NCBI RefSeq assembly: GCF_000720455.1
Contig: NZ_JOAK01000036.1
Coordinates: 1 to 57,550, forward strand
Source of the DNA: Streptomyces virginiae
Lineage (GTDB): Bacteria > Actinomycetota > Actinomycetes > Streptomycetales > Streptomycetaceae
Length of the DNA: 57,550 bases
Reading direction: 5' to 3'
The notes beneath the pieces are model-generated. The model made no database searches. It saw only the letters and a program-made list of their open reading frames with translations, and was not told the DNA's origin. Below are positions 37,667 to 46,042 of the stretch, one piece after another (position 1 is the first letter of the stretch; each line of letters opens with the position of its first letter). Position numbers and translations under genes: made by a program.

Positions 37667-38689
37667 ATGCGCCCGCCCCTGCCGTCCGCCGCCGCCCTCG
37701 CGACCGCCGCCGCCACCGCCCTCGCCGCCGCCACCGTCCTCGCCGTACTGCCGGGCACGGCGTACGCCGCGCAGTCACCGGGGGCGTCCTCGTTCACCAT
37801 CTCCGATCCGCGGATCAAGGAGTCGAGCGGGCTGGCGGCCAGCCGCATCCATCCGGGCGTCTACTGGACGCACAACGACAGCGACGACGGCCCGTACGTC
37901 TACGCGGTGGACTCGGCCACCGGCAGCACGGTGGCCCGGGTGACGCTGACGGGCATCGGCAGGCCGCGCGACGTCGAGGCGATCTCGCTGGGCCCGGACG
38001 GGCAGCTCTACGTCGGTGACATCGGCGACAACCGGGGCGGCACCTGGGACCACGTGTGGATCTACCGCTTCCAGGAGCCGCGGCAACTGGGTGATGTCAC
38101 CGTCAAGGCAGCGCAGTTCACGGTGCGGTACGAGGACGGGCCGCGCAACGCCGAGTCCCTGATGGTCCATCCGGTGACGGGCCGGGTCTACATCGCGAGC
38201 AAGGACGAGAGCAGGGGCGGCCTGTACGAGGGCCCCGCGCAGCTGTCGGCGGGCGCGGACAACGTCTTCCGGCGGGTCGCCGACGTCCCCTGGGTGACGG
38301 ACGGGGCGTTCTCCCCGGACGGGAACCGGCTGACCCTGCGCGGCTACTTCACCGCCCGGACGTACCCGTGGAAGGACGGCCGGCCGGAGGGCGAGGGCGA
38401 GCGGGTGGACGCCCCGTGGCAGGGGCAGGCGGAGTCGGTGACGTACACCGCGGACGGCTCCACGCTGATGTTCGGCTCGGAGGGCGCGAGCAGCCGGGTG
38501 GTCGCGCTCCCGGCGGCCGGAACCCCCTCTCCCGGCGGTTCGGCCTCGCCGCAGCCGGGGTCACCGCCGGACACGGCGACCTCCCCGGAGCCGACCGGCA
38601 GCTTCGGCAAGGGCGCCCTGGTCCTGGCGGGCGGCCTGGTCCTGGTCTTCGGTGCGAAGCGGCTCCTCCGCCGCCGCGCGCGGGACTGA
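37667..38689 (+). CDS. membrane-anchored extracellular beta-propeller-like protein
   Basis: 340 aa. A long Ala-rich signal peptide (about 1-35, ending AYA-AQ) is followed by repeated beta blades (GVYWTHNDSDDGPYVYAVD, VGDIGDNRG, VYIASKDESRGGLYEG). A Pro/Ser/Gly-rich spacer (about 280-310) leads to one C-terminal membrane helix (GALVLAGGLVLVFGAKRLL) and a basic RRRARD stop-transfer tail. Faces the outside of the cell; ligand or enzyme activity unknown. SD-like GGGAGG lies immediately before the ATG, unusually close. Confidence 0.8.
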   Translation: MRPPLPSAAALATAAATALAAATVLAVLPGTAYAAQSPGASSFTISDPRIKESSGLAASRIHPGVYWTHNDSDDGPYVYAVDSATGSTVARVTLTGIGRPRDVEAISLGPDGQLYVGDIGDNRGGTWDHVWIYRFQEPRQLGDVTVKAAQFTVRYEDGPRNAESLMVHPVTGRVYIASKDESRGGLYEGPAQLSAGADNVFRRVADVPWVTDGAFSPDGNRLTLRGYFTARTYPWKDGRPEGEGERVDAPWQGQAESVTYTADGSTLMFGSEGASSRVVALPAAGTPSPGGSASPQPGSPPDTATSPEPTGSFGKGALVLAGGLVLVFGAKRLLRRRARD

Positions 38690-38718
38690 CGGCGCGGGGC
38701 TGACGTTGCGGGACCGAC

Positions 38719-38738
38719 GGCGCGGGTGCGCCCGCGCC
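38719..38738. terminator. convergent terminator between the propeller gene and DUF3027
   Basis: GGCGCGGG (38719-38726), loop TGCG, CCCGCGCC (38731-38738), in the 73-bp gap between convergent stops. Confidence 0.75.
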
Positions 38739-38762
38739 GCCCCGCGGACGGGGCCGTACGGG

Positions 38763-39686
38763 TTACGAGTGGCCGAGGTCCAGGTCAGCGGCCTGCGCGT
38801 CGGGGGTCGGGACCGGGCCGGTGTCCTCGGCCGGACGCAGTACGAACTCGTCCGAGGCCATCGAGTCGAGGACCGGCGGGGCCGGCCGCAGCGGCGCCGG
38901 CATGACCGCGGCCTCGGAATGGCCGCCGCAGCCGTAGGACAGCGACACCAGGCGGCCGTCGGCCGGGCTGAACTCGTTCGCGCAGACGCCGAAGGCCTGG
39001 CCCAGCGAGCCGCCGACGGCGACGAGGAAGCCGCAGGAGACGCAGGACGCGGGCGCGGCCTGCGCCATCGGGGTCTTCGCGCCGAAGGACTCGTCCCAGC
39101 GGTCGGCCGCGCTGTGCAGCCCGTACCGGGACAGCACGCGCGCCCGGCGCATGCCGAGTTCCTCGGCGACCGAGGAGATGGAGCCGCGGGCGGGAACCGT
39201 CACGCGGTCGGTGACGTCGGCGTCCTCGGCCTCGACCAGTTCGGCCATCTCGGTGGAGACGACGGAGTTCGGCGGCGGGGCGTCCTCGCCCGACCAGCCC
39301 GGCTCCAGCCTCAGGTCGTCGGCCTCGGTGGGCAGCAGGTCGCCCGGGCCCATGTCGCCGGGGCGCAGCCGCTCGCTCCACGGCACCCACTCGGGGGCCA
39401 GCAGGGCGTCGTCGCCGGGGAGCAGCACCGTTTCGTCGAGGGTGACGTTCTTGGCGCGGGAGGCGCGGGCCACGGTGACGGCCCACCGCCAGCCGCGGTA
39501 TCCCGGTTCCTTGGACTCGAAGAAGTGGGTGACGACGCGGTCGCCCTCCGCCACGGCGGAGACGTGTGCGCCCACCACGCCGGGGAAGGCTGCCTCCTCG
39601 GCGGCCGCGCGGGCGAGTTCCACCGCCTCGACGCACAGGCGGTCGGGGGTACGCGGGGTACGGCTTCGCGTCGTCGCAGCACTCAC
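38763..39686 (-). CDS. DUF3027 protein
   Basis: 307 aa from a GTG. Typical DUF3027 blocks are TPDRLCVEAVELARAAAEE, then VTHFFESKEPGYRGWRWAVT, LLPGDDALLAPEWVPWSERL and a late CVSCGFL...CANEFSPADGR with three Cys that could bind a metal. Cytoplasmic and conserved in Streptomyces; function unknown. Divergent from the MFS gene at 40015 across a 328-bp gap. Confidence 0.88.
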   Translation of the reverse strand: MSAATTRSRTPRTPDRLCVEAVELARAAAEEAAFPGVVGAHVSAVAEGDRVVTHFFESKEPGYRGWRWAVTVARASRAKNVTLDETVLLPGDDALLAPEWVPWSERLRPGDMGPGDLLPTEADDLRLEPGWSGEDAPPPNSVVSTEMAELVEAEDADVTDRVTVPARGSISSVAEELGMRRARVLSRYGLHSAADRWDESFGAKTPMAQAAPASCVSCGFLVAVGGSLGQAFGVCANEFSPADGRLVSLSYGCGGHSEAAVMPAPLRPAPPVLDSMASDEFVLRPAEDTGPVPTPDAQAADLDLGHS

Positions 39687-40014
39687 TGGTCTCGTTCTCT
39701 CCTACGCCGTCTCACGTGTGCGCCGTCCGTACTGTCGTCCACAACGACCCGGTGGTGCTGTCCGTACGAGGCGCGGGCGGAGCGGACCAGAGGGCCGCGT
39801 CGACGTCCGCACCCGATCGGACTCCGGGCGCACCTCACTGCGATCCATTCTGCGGGATCACGAAGAGGCGCGCGGCCAGGAGCAACCGCCGGTGGCGCGC
39901 TACGCACGCTACCTCCTCTTAAGCCCTGGGCACACATGCAAGGTCCGATTCGCGGACAAGCCGCCGGTTCCGCGACGCGCCGGGAGGCGCCCCGCGGGGG
40001 CCGGGTGGGGCACT
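39687..40014. other. 328-bp divergent gap (DUF3027 / MFS)
   Basis: No credible ORF. It includes GTCGT-CCACA-ACGAC near 39730, GATCC...GGATC near 39845 and an AT-richer CCTCTTAAGC near 39915. It is long for this compact region and could hold two promoters or a small RNA; nothing recognisable. Confidence 0.45.
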
Positions 40015-41391
40015 ATGTCGAGTGTGGCACCCGTACGGTCGTCCGACGACGGCTCGGGACCGGCCAGGCGGGCCGGCCGGGCTGTCGGGCGTGCCCTGCA
40101 CCGTCCGATCACCGGTCCGGCCAAGGGGATCCGGCGGGCCACGCACGCGCACGGGGCGGGCGAATCGGGTCTGGGCAAGCTGATCGAGCTGCACGCGATC
40201 AACGGCGCCGGCGACATGATGATCACGGTGGCGCTGGCCTCGACGGTGTTCTTCTCGGTGCCCACGGACGAGGCACGGGGCCGGGTGGCCCTGTACCTGG
40301 CGATCACGATGGCGCCGTTCACGGTGCTGGCCCCGGTGATCGGGCCGCTGCTGGACCGGCTGCCGCACGGGCGGCGGGCCTCGATGGCCGCGGCGATGCT
40401 GGCGCGGGCGGTCCTCGCGCTGCTGATGTCGGCCGTGGTGGCCACGGGGGGTCTCCAGCTGTATCCGGAGGCGCTGGGCGTGCTGGTCGCGTCCAAGTCG
40501 TACGGGGTCGTGCGCAGTGCGGTGGTGCCACGGCTGCTCCCGCCGAAATTCTCACTCGTCAAGGCGAACTCCCGGGTCACGCTGGCCGGCCTGCTGGCCA
40601 CGGGCGCGGCGGCGCCGGTGGCCGCCGGGCTGAACTCGATCGGGCCGCAGTGGCCGCTGTACGGGGCCTGCGTCATCTTCCTGGGCGGCGCCTTCGCGGC
40701 GTTCACGCTGCCGCACAAGGTGGACGAGGCGAAGGGCGAGCGCCGTGCCCGGCTGTCGACGCACGAGGCGCACTCGAAGCGGCCGGGGCTGCGGACGGTG
40801 AGCCGCAGCGTGCTGTGCGGGCTGCTGGCGAACGCGGCGATGCGCGGGCTGTCCGGCTTCCTGATCTTCTTCCTGGCGTTCCTGCTGCGCGAGCATCCCC
40901 TGGCGGGGCAGAGCGCGGCGGTGTCGCTGGGCATCGTGGGCGTGTCGGCGGGCGTGGGCAACGCCTGCGGTACGGCGGTGGGCGCGTGGCTGCGGGCGCG
41001 CGCCCCGGAGGTGATCGTCGCTTCGGTGCTGTGCGTGACGCTGGGGGTGGCGGTGCTGGCGGCCGTCTTCTACAGCGGGGTGTTCGTGGCCGTGCTGGCC
41101 GCGACGGCGGGCTTCTGCCAGGCGCTGGCGAAGCTGTCGCTGGACGCGATGATCCAGCGGGACGTGCCGGAGGCGGTACGGACCTCCGCGTTCGCCCGTT
41201 CGGAGACGCTGCTCCAGGTGGCGTGGGTGATGGGCGGGGCGATCGGCATCGTCCTGCCGCTGAACGGCGTACTGGGCATGTCGGTGGCTGCGGCGATCGT
41301 CGCGCTGGGCGCGACGATGGGCATCCGCGGCGCCCTGTCCTCCCCCCGCCACCACCCGCAGCAACGCACGTCCCGCCCCCGGGTGGCGTGA
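40015..41391 (+). CDS. MFS transporter
   Basis: 458 aa from the ATG at 40015. A basic cytosolic N-terminus (about 1-55, AGRAVGRALHRPITGPAKG) precedes about 12 membrane segments. GPLLDRLPHGRRASMA is the loop 2-3 motif. The VPRLLPPKFSLVKANSRVTLAG stretch is typical of actinobacterial MFS proteins near DUF3027. Substrate unknown. Followed by intergenic repeat B. Confidence 0.86.
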   Translation: MSSVAPVRSSDDGSGPARRAGRAVGRALHRPITGPAKGIRRATHAHGAGESGLGKLIELHAINGAGDMMITVALASTVFFSVPTDEARGRVALYLAITMAPFTVLAPVIGPLLDRLPHGRRASMAAAMLARAVLALLMSAVVATGGLQLYPEALGVLVASKSYGVVRSAVVPRLLPPKFSLVKANSRVTLAGLLATGAAAPVAAGLNSIGPQWPLYGACVIFLGGAFAAFTLPHKVDEAKGERRARLSTHEAHSKRPGLRTVSRSVLCGLLANAAMRGLSGFLIFFLAFLLREHPLAGQSAAVSLGIVGVSAGVGNACGTAVGAWLRARAPEVIVASVLCVTLGVAVLAAVFYSGVFVAVLAATAGFCQALAKLSLDAMIQRDVPEAVRTSAFARSETLLQVAWVMGGAIGIVLPLNGVLGMSVAAAIVALGATMGIRGALSSPRHHPQQRTSRPRVA

Positions 41392-41436
41392 CAGTCGGCT
41401 CCCCCGCTTTCGGCCCCGCCGACACCCCTCCGGCCC

Positions 41437-41493
41437 CGCCGGCGTTCGAGGCGCGGGGGCCCGGGGGCAGCGCCCCCGGCAACGGCGCCGCGC
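41437..41493. repeat. GC-rich dispersed intergenic repeat, copy B
   Basis: Same sequence and orientation as the copies at 29421 and 49429, here 45 nt after the MFS stop and about 100 nt before the DUF2771 lipoprotein gene. Contains the CCGGGGGC...GCCCCCGG hairpin. Confidence 0.8.
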
Positions 41494-41597
41494 CCGTACG
41501 CCCACGGTCACCCCGGCGGGAGCCGAACGGCGGCGCGCCGCAGGCCCGCGGTACCCCGTGCAGCGGCGCAGCCCAGGGGCCCGATAGCCTTCGGCTC

Positions 41598-42086
41598 ATG
41601 ACCGCACCGCTTTTCTCGGGTAGGGCCCGCCGCAGCGTCGCGGCCCTCGGAGCCGTGTCCGCCGGCCTCCTCCTTCTCTCCGCCTGCGACAAGCCGACCC
41701 CGCTCGCGACCGTGACGGTCGGCAGCTCGTCGGTGTCCGCGGAAGCCTCTTGCCACAACGACGGCAAGGAGCTCTCCATGGACGAGGTCCAGGAGTGCCT
41801 CACGAACCTCAAGAACCCCAAGACCATCAAGTACGGCCGCGGCGAGACGCTGCGCCTCGGCGTCGAGCCCGAGGTCGTCGAGGACGGCAAGCGCTGGTCG
41901 GCGGTTCTCGACGGCCAGCCGATCACCGAGCCCTCGTCGAGCACGTACCGCAGCTTCCCGAACGCCGACGTCTTCGCGACCGGCGGCCAGGGCGAGGCGC
42001 CGACCTCGAAGAAGCTGGCCTTCCTGCAGATCGGCGAGGACGGCAAGCCGCTCGCCGTCTGGTCCTTCAACCTCAAGCTCAAGTAA
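41598..42086 (+). CDS. DUF2771 lipoprotein
   Basis: 162 aa. Lipobox LLLLSAC puts the lipidated Cys at 30; the mature protein faces outside the membrane. DUF2771 features include TIKYGRGETLRLGVEPEVV and a C-terminal LAFLQIGEDGKPLAVWSFNL. Function unknown. It lies 13 nt before the mqnB start and may form one unit with mqnB-mqnD. Confidence 0.86.
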   Translation: MTAPLFSGRARRSVAALGAVSAGLLLLSACDKPTPLATVTVGSSSVSAEASCHNDGKELSMDEVQECLTNLKNPKTIKYGRGETLRLGVEPEVVEDGKRWSAVLDGQPITEPSSSTYRSFPNADVFATGGQGEAPTSKKLAFLQIGEDGKPLAVWSFNLKLK

Positions 42087-42099
42087 CCGGACGACACCG

Positions 42100-42843
42100 G
42101 TGCGCGCGCTCGTCGTGACGGCGGTGGGGGCGGAGTCGGACTCCGTCCTCACCGGTCTGACCCCTCATCCGGACAGTCCCGGTCCTGAGCCGCGCACGCT
42201 CCCCGGCGGGTACCTCATCACCCGCCGGGACCTTCCGGGCATCGCCTTCGACGTGCTCGTCGGCGGCGTCGGTCCTGCGGCGGCCGCCGCGGGCACCGCC
42301 ACGGCGCTGGCCCTGGCCGGAACCGAATACGGGCTCGTCGTCAGCGCCGGCATCGGCGGCGGGTTCGCGCCCGCCGCCCCGCTCGGATCCCTCGTGGTCG
42401 CGGACGCGATCGTCGCGGCCGACCTGGGGGCGCAGACCCCCGACGGGTTCGTGGACGTGTCCGCACTGGGCTTCGGGCGCAGTGTGCACCTGCCGCCCGC
42501 CGAGCTGGCCGCCCGGGCCGCCGAGGCGACCGGGGCACTGCTGGCGCCCGTGCTGACCGTCTCCACCGTGACCGGGACCGCCGACGGGGCGACCGCCCTC
42601 GCGGCCCGGCATCCGATGGCCGGGGCCGAGGCCATGGAGGGCTTCGGGGTCGCGGAGGCCGCCGCCGCGCACGGGCTGCCCGTACTGGAGATCCGCGCCG
42701 TGTCCAACGCCGTGGGGCCGCGCGACCGTGCGGCCTGGCGGATCGGGGACGCGCTGGCGGCGCTCGCCGAGGGCTTCCGCGTACTGGGGCCCGTACTCGC
42801 GAACTGGGGAGAACGCCATGAGCAACACCGTGGTCGACGGTGA
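42100..42843 (+). CDS. mqnB: futalosine hydrolase MqnB
   Basis: 247 aa from a GTG. Nucleoside-phosphorylase-like enzyme that releases hypoxanthine from futalosine to give dehypoxanthine futalosine, in the alternative (futalosine) menaquinone pathway. Recognised by VVTAVGAESDSVL at the start, VGGVGPAAAAAGTA (phosphate-type loop), SAGIGGGFAP and the purine-site block GAEAMEGFGVAEAAA. Cytoplasmic. The 3' end overlaps mqnD by 26 bp. Other mqn genes are not in this window, as expected for scattered Streptomyces mqn genes. Confidence 0.92.
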   Translation: MRALVVTAVGAESDSVLTGLTPHPDSPGPEPRTLPGGYLITRRDLPGIAFDVLVGGVGPAAAAAGTATALALAGTEYGLVVSAGIGGGFAPAAPLGSLVVADAIVAADLGAQTPDGFVDVSALGFGRSVHLPPAELAARAAEATGALLAPVLTVSTVTGTADGATALAARHPMAGAEAMEGFGVAEAAAAHGLPVLEIRAVSNAVGPRDRAAWRIGDALAALAEGFRVLGPVLANWGERHEQHRGRR

Positions 42844-43681
42844 ACCGCTGAAGATCGCCTATTCGCCCTGCCCGAACGACACGTTCGTGTTCGACGCGTG
42901 GGCGCACGGACGGGTGCCCGGCGCGCCGGCCCTGGACGTCACCTTCGCGGACATCGACATCACCAACGGCATGGCCGAGCGCGGCGAGCTGGACGTGCTG
43001 AAGGTGTCGTACGCGGTGCTGCCGTGGGTGCTGGAGGAGTACGCGCTGCTGCCGTGCGGCGGGGCCCTCGGGCGCGGCTGCGGCCCGCTGGTGCTGACGG
43101 CGGAGCCGGGCCTGGACCTGGCCGGGCGGACGGTCGCGGTGCCGAGCGAACGCTCCACGGCGTACCTGCTGTTCCGGCTGTGGGCGGCCGACGTGCTGCC
43201 GCAGGGCGTCGGCAAGGTCGTCGTCCTGCCCTTCCACGAGATCATGCCGGCGGTCCGGGACGGCCGGGTGGACGCCGGACTGGTCATCCACGAGGCCCGG
43301 TTCACCTATCAGGACTACGGCCTGCACTGCCTCGCCGACATGGGCGAGCACTGGGAGTCCACGACCGGTCTGCCGATCCCGCTCGGCGCGATCATCGCGA
43401 AGCGGTCGCTGGGTGCCGAGCGGCTGCGCGAGCTGGCCGAGTCGGCGCGCACCTCGGTCCGGATGGCCTGGGACGACCCGCAGGCCTCCCGCCCGTACGT
43501 ACGCGCGCACGCGCAGGAGCTGGACCCGGCCGTCGCCGACCAGCACATCGGCCTGTACGTCAACGAGTTCACCGCGGACCTGGGCGACTCCGGCTACGCG
43601 GCGGTGCGCGGGCTGCTGACGCGGGCGGCGGCCGAGGGGCTGGTACCGGCCATCGCGCCGGGCGCGCTCGCCTTCCCGTAG
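42818..43681 (+). CDS. mqnD: 1,4-dihydroxy-6-naphthoate synthase MqnD
   Basis: 287 aa. Converts cyclic dehypoxanthine futalosine to 1,4-dihydroxy-6-naphthoate, after MqnC. It has the periplasmic-binding-protein-like fold with KIAYSPCPNDTFVFDAW, then FADIDITNGMAERGELDVLKVS and CGGALGRGCGPLV, typical of MqnD. The His of VIHEARFTYQDYG matches the catalytic His region. The ATG at 42818 lies inside mqnB with GGGGAG upstream, so the two are coupled. A strong convergent terminator follows. Confidence 0.94.
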   Translation: MSNTVVDGEPLKIAYSPCPNDTFVFDAWAHGRVPGAPALDVTFADIDITNGMAERGELDVLKVSYAVLPWVLEEYALLPCGGALGRGCGPLVLTAEPGLDLAGRTVAVPSERSTAYLLFRLWAADVLPQGVGKVVVLPFHEIMPAVRDGRVDAGLVIHEARFTYQDYGLHCLADMGEHWESTTGLPIPLGAIIAKRSLGAERLRELAESARTSVRMAWDDPQASRPYVRAHAQELDPAVADQHIGLYVNEFTADLGDSGYAAVRGLLTRAAAEGLVPAIAPGALAFP

Positions 43682-43704
43682 GGGTCCGCGCGCCGCACAC
43701 GACT

Positions 43705-43736
43705 GCGCCCCGCCGCTCGTTCGAGTGGCGGGGCGC
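43705..43736. terminator. bidirectional terminator between mqnD and the cold-shock gene
   Basis: GCGCCCCGCC (43705-43714) pairs with GGCGGGGCGC (43727-43736) around GCTCGTTCGAGT, which can pair further (CTC/GAG). Both neighbouring genes end within 24 nt. Confidence 0.88.
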
Positions 43737-43753
43737 GGGTGTGCGTGGGCGGG

Positions 43754-44137
43754 TCAGACGTCGAGCTGGTCGGCCACCGCGCGCAGCAGGCCGGCGATCT
43801 TCGTGCCGTGCACCTTGTCGGGGTAGCGGCCGCGTTCGAGCATCGGGGTGATGTTCTCCAGCAGGGTGGTGAGGTCCTGCACGATCGAGGCGAGCTCGTC
43901 GGGCTTGCGGCGCTGGGCGGCCGCGACGGACGGCGCCGGGTCCAGAACGGTCACCGAAAGTGCCTGGTCACCGCGTTGTCCGGCGACGACGCCGAACTCG
44001 ACTCGCTGACCGGGCTTGAGGGCATCGACCCCGGCAGGGAGCACCGACGAGTGGACGAAGACGTCTCCGCCGTCGTCGCGGGAGAGAAAGCCGAAGCCCT
44101 TCTCACTGTTGAACCACTTGACCTTGCCGGTAGGCAC
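43754..44137 (-). CDS. cold-shock protein with a C-terminal extension
   Basis: 127 aa from a GTG (VPTGKVKWFNSEKGFGFL). The first about 68 residues are a CspA-type OB fold with RNA motifs KGFGF and DVFVHSS. The rest is a mostly helical tail (PDELASIVQDLTTLLENIT, then KIAGLLRAVADQLDV) not found in the classical 67-aa CspA. RNA/ssDNA chaperone in the cytoplasm; the tail may mediate oligomer or partner contacts. A longer start at 44227 would add non-homologous residues. Convergent with mqnD. Confidence 0.9.
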   Translation of the reverse strand: MPTGKVKWFNSEKGFGFLSRDDGGDVFVHSSVLPAGVDALKPGQRVEFGVVAGQRGDQALSVTVLDPAPSVAAAQRRKPDELASIVQDLTTLLENITPMLERGRYPDKVHGTKIAGLLRAVADQLDV

Positions 44138-44315
44138 GTCCGTCCTCTGTCCTTGTGCTCGTCGGGGGTCCGAAGTGCCGCGAACGGCTCCGGACAACAG
44201 CGCAGCGGGCCATGTGTGACCCGCCACCTCAAGGCTAATGGTCGGGGGCCGGGTGACAAGACGTTCCCCGGTCCTTCGCGGTCGGCTGCTTCGGCCAGGG
44301 AACTACCCTGGTGAG

Positions 44316-44567
44316 GTGACTGTTACTCCTCATTCAGACGAAGCGCGGCCCGGCGACGGACTGGTCAGGGCCGGCGGCATCGTGTTCATCGCCGGGGCCG
44401 TCGCCACGCTGGCGACGATGGCTCCGCTGTTCCTCGACGTCGACCCGTTCCCGTCGTACGCGTGGGCCGTGTGCATGCTGATGGGCGTCGGCTTCGCGAT
44501 CTCCGCCGCGGGCGTCCTGCGCTCGGCCGCGGCGCAGCGCAAGGCGGCGCGGGCCTCCCAGGCCTGA
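44316..44567 (+). CDS. small two-helix membrane protein (83 aa)
   Basis: 83 aa from a GTG at 44316. Two hydrophobic segments (about 20-42 and 48-70: AGGIVFIAGAVATLATMAPLF and WAVCMLMGVGFAISAAGVL) with a basic tail. No Shine-Dalgarno is evident. TACCCT (44304-44309) lies 6 nt upstream and could be a -10 for a nearly leaderless mRNA. Function unknown. Divergent from the cold-shock gene. Confidence 0.72.
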   Translation: MTVTPHSDEARPGDGLVRAGGIVFIAGAVATLATMAPLFLDVDPFPSYAWAVCMLMGVGFAISAAGVLRSAAAQRKAARASQA

Positions 44568-44641
44568 GCCCTGCAGGCCCGGGCCGGGAGGCCTCGGAGA
44601 ACCGCCTCGGACGGGGCGGAGGGTCAGACGGGGCGGACGGG

Positions 44642-45259
44642 TCAGACGGGCTGTGCGGCGACGTACTGTGCGAGCCACTCGGGCAGCGCGGTGAGGTCGG
44701 GCAGCACCACGTCCGCGCCCGCGGCGCGCAGTTCCGGCTCCGGGCAGGGGCCGGTGGGCACGGCCACGGACAGCGCGCCGGCCGTGCGGGCGCCGCGTAC
44801 GTCGCCGATGTGGTCGCCGACGTAGACCTGCGCGCCGTGCTCGCGCAGCGCGCCCGCCTTGGCCTCCGCCCACAGCCAGCCGATGACCGCGTCCGGCTCG
44901 ATGCCGAGGTGCCCCAGGTGCAGGCGGGCGTTGGGCTCGTGCTTGGCGGTGACGACGATCGCGCGGCCGCCCATCGCCTGGACGGCGGCCACGGCCTCGC
45001 GGGCGCCGGGCATCGCGGGCGTCGGCTCGATGGCGTGGTCCGGGTAGATCTCCCGGTAGCGGTCCGCCATGGCCGGGATCTCGTCCTGCGGGAACCAGCG
45101 CGCGAGCTCCTCCTCCAGCGGGGGTCCCAGGCGGGTGACCGCCGCGTCGGCGTCGATGTACGTCCCCGTCTCGGCCGACAGTGCCCGGTAGGCGGCCCGG
45201 ATGCCCGGGCGGGAGTCGATGAGGGTCATGTCGAGGTCGAAGCCGACGGTGAGGTTCAT
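44642..45259 (-). CDS. HAD-family phosphatase (Gph-like)
   Basis: 205 aa from the ATG at 45259 (208 aa if the in-frame ATG at 45268 is used). HAD motif I is GFDLDMTLIDS (nucleophile Asp8, acid Asp10), motif II is near VVTAKHEP, and the late acidic motif is VGDHIGDVRGA. A small helical cap lies between. Resembles phosphoglycolate phosphatase or nucleotidase-type HADs; substrate not assignable. Cytoplasmic. Divergent from the ECF sigma gene. Confidence 0.87.
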   Translation of the reverse strand: MNLTVGFDLDMTLIDSRPGIRAAYRALSAETGTYIDADAAVTRLGPPLEEELARWFPQDEIPAMADRYREIYPDHAIEPTPAMPGAREAVAAVQAMGGRAIVVTAKHEPNARLHLGHLGIEPDAVIGWLWAEAKAGALREHGAQVYVGDHIGDVRGARTAGALSVAVPTGPCPEPELRAAGADVVLPDLTALPEWLAQYVAAQPV

Positions 45260-45391
45260 ACGGCCCATTGTGCCGAGCTGGGCGGAGCGCGGTGGACGGC
45301 GGGGCGAACCTCCCCGGAACTCGTGTTCAACCTTTCCGGCGCGGGAGCGCTCAGGACAGGGGTGAAGGACACGATGTGAGAGGGAGGGCGG

Positions 45392-46042
45392 ATGCCACCA
45401 GGCGCCGAACACAACGCAGCGCGGGACTTCGGGCCCGCGTACGGACCCGAGTACGAGCAGGGGTACGGCCCCGGGCGAGCGGCCGCCGAGCGGGACGCGG
45501 CGACCGGCGGCCTCGACTTCGAGACCTTCGCCCGGGCCGCCCAGCGGGGGCTGTACCGGACGGCGTACCTGCTGTGCGGGAACGCCGACGGCGCACGCGA
45601 CCTGACCCAGACGACCCTCGCCAAGCTGTTCCAGCACTGGCGGCGCGTGGCCGCCGCCGACAACCCGCAGGCGTACGCCCGGACCGTGCTGACCCGCACC
45701 TTCCTCGCCGAGCGGCGCCGCCGCCTGCGCGACCTGCTGGCCCACCGGCGGATCGATCCGCCGCGGGCCCCGCACCACGCCGACCTGCGGGCCCGCCGGG
45801 CGCCCGGGCGTGCCTCAGCGTCGGCGCGCCCGCCACACCAGATACAGCACGGACGCCAGCGCGGCGCCCCGCAGCAGCCACGGCCACATGCCCTGGACCG
45901 CGCCGCCGACCTGGTCGTCGGCCAGGGTCTCGCCCCACTTGCCGTTGGTGCGGCCCCACAGCCACACCGCGGCGCCCGCGAGGACCACGCCCGGCGGGCC
46001 GAGGACGGCCCACTTGCGTTCGGCGGGCCGCAGCACCCGTGA
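45392..46042 (+). pseudogene. truncated ECF sigma factor lacking region 4
   Basis: The ATG at 45392 has GGAGGG upstream. Residues about 43-112 are sigma region 2 (FETFARAAQRGLYRTAYLLC, DLTQTTLAKLFQHWRRV, NPQAYARTVLTRTFLAERRRR), close to Streptomyces SigE-like/SACE ECF factors. After DLLAHRRIDPP the family's region 4 (-35-binding helix-turn-helix) should follow. Instead, by about residue 135 the frame enters sequence that is antisense to the end of the convergent membrane protein gene, stopping only at 46042. No space for region 4 exists in any frame. Probably a deletion remnant; a region-2-only protein of about 216 aa could still be made. Confidence 0.75.

Noticed and set aside
38652..42086. 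Open frame of 1144 codons on the plus strand across DUF3027, the MFS gene and DUF2771.
   Set aside because: Only the last 162 residues (DUF2771 lipoprotein) are real. The rest is antisense or off-frame noise that stays open because of high GC.
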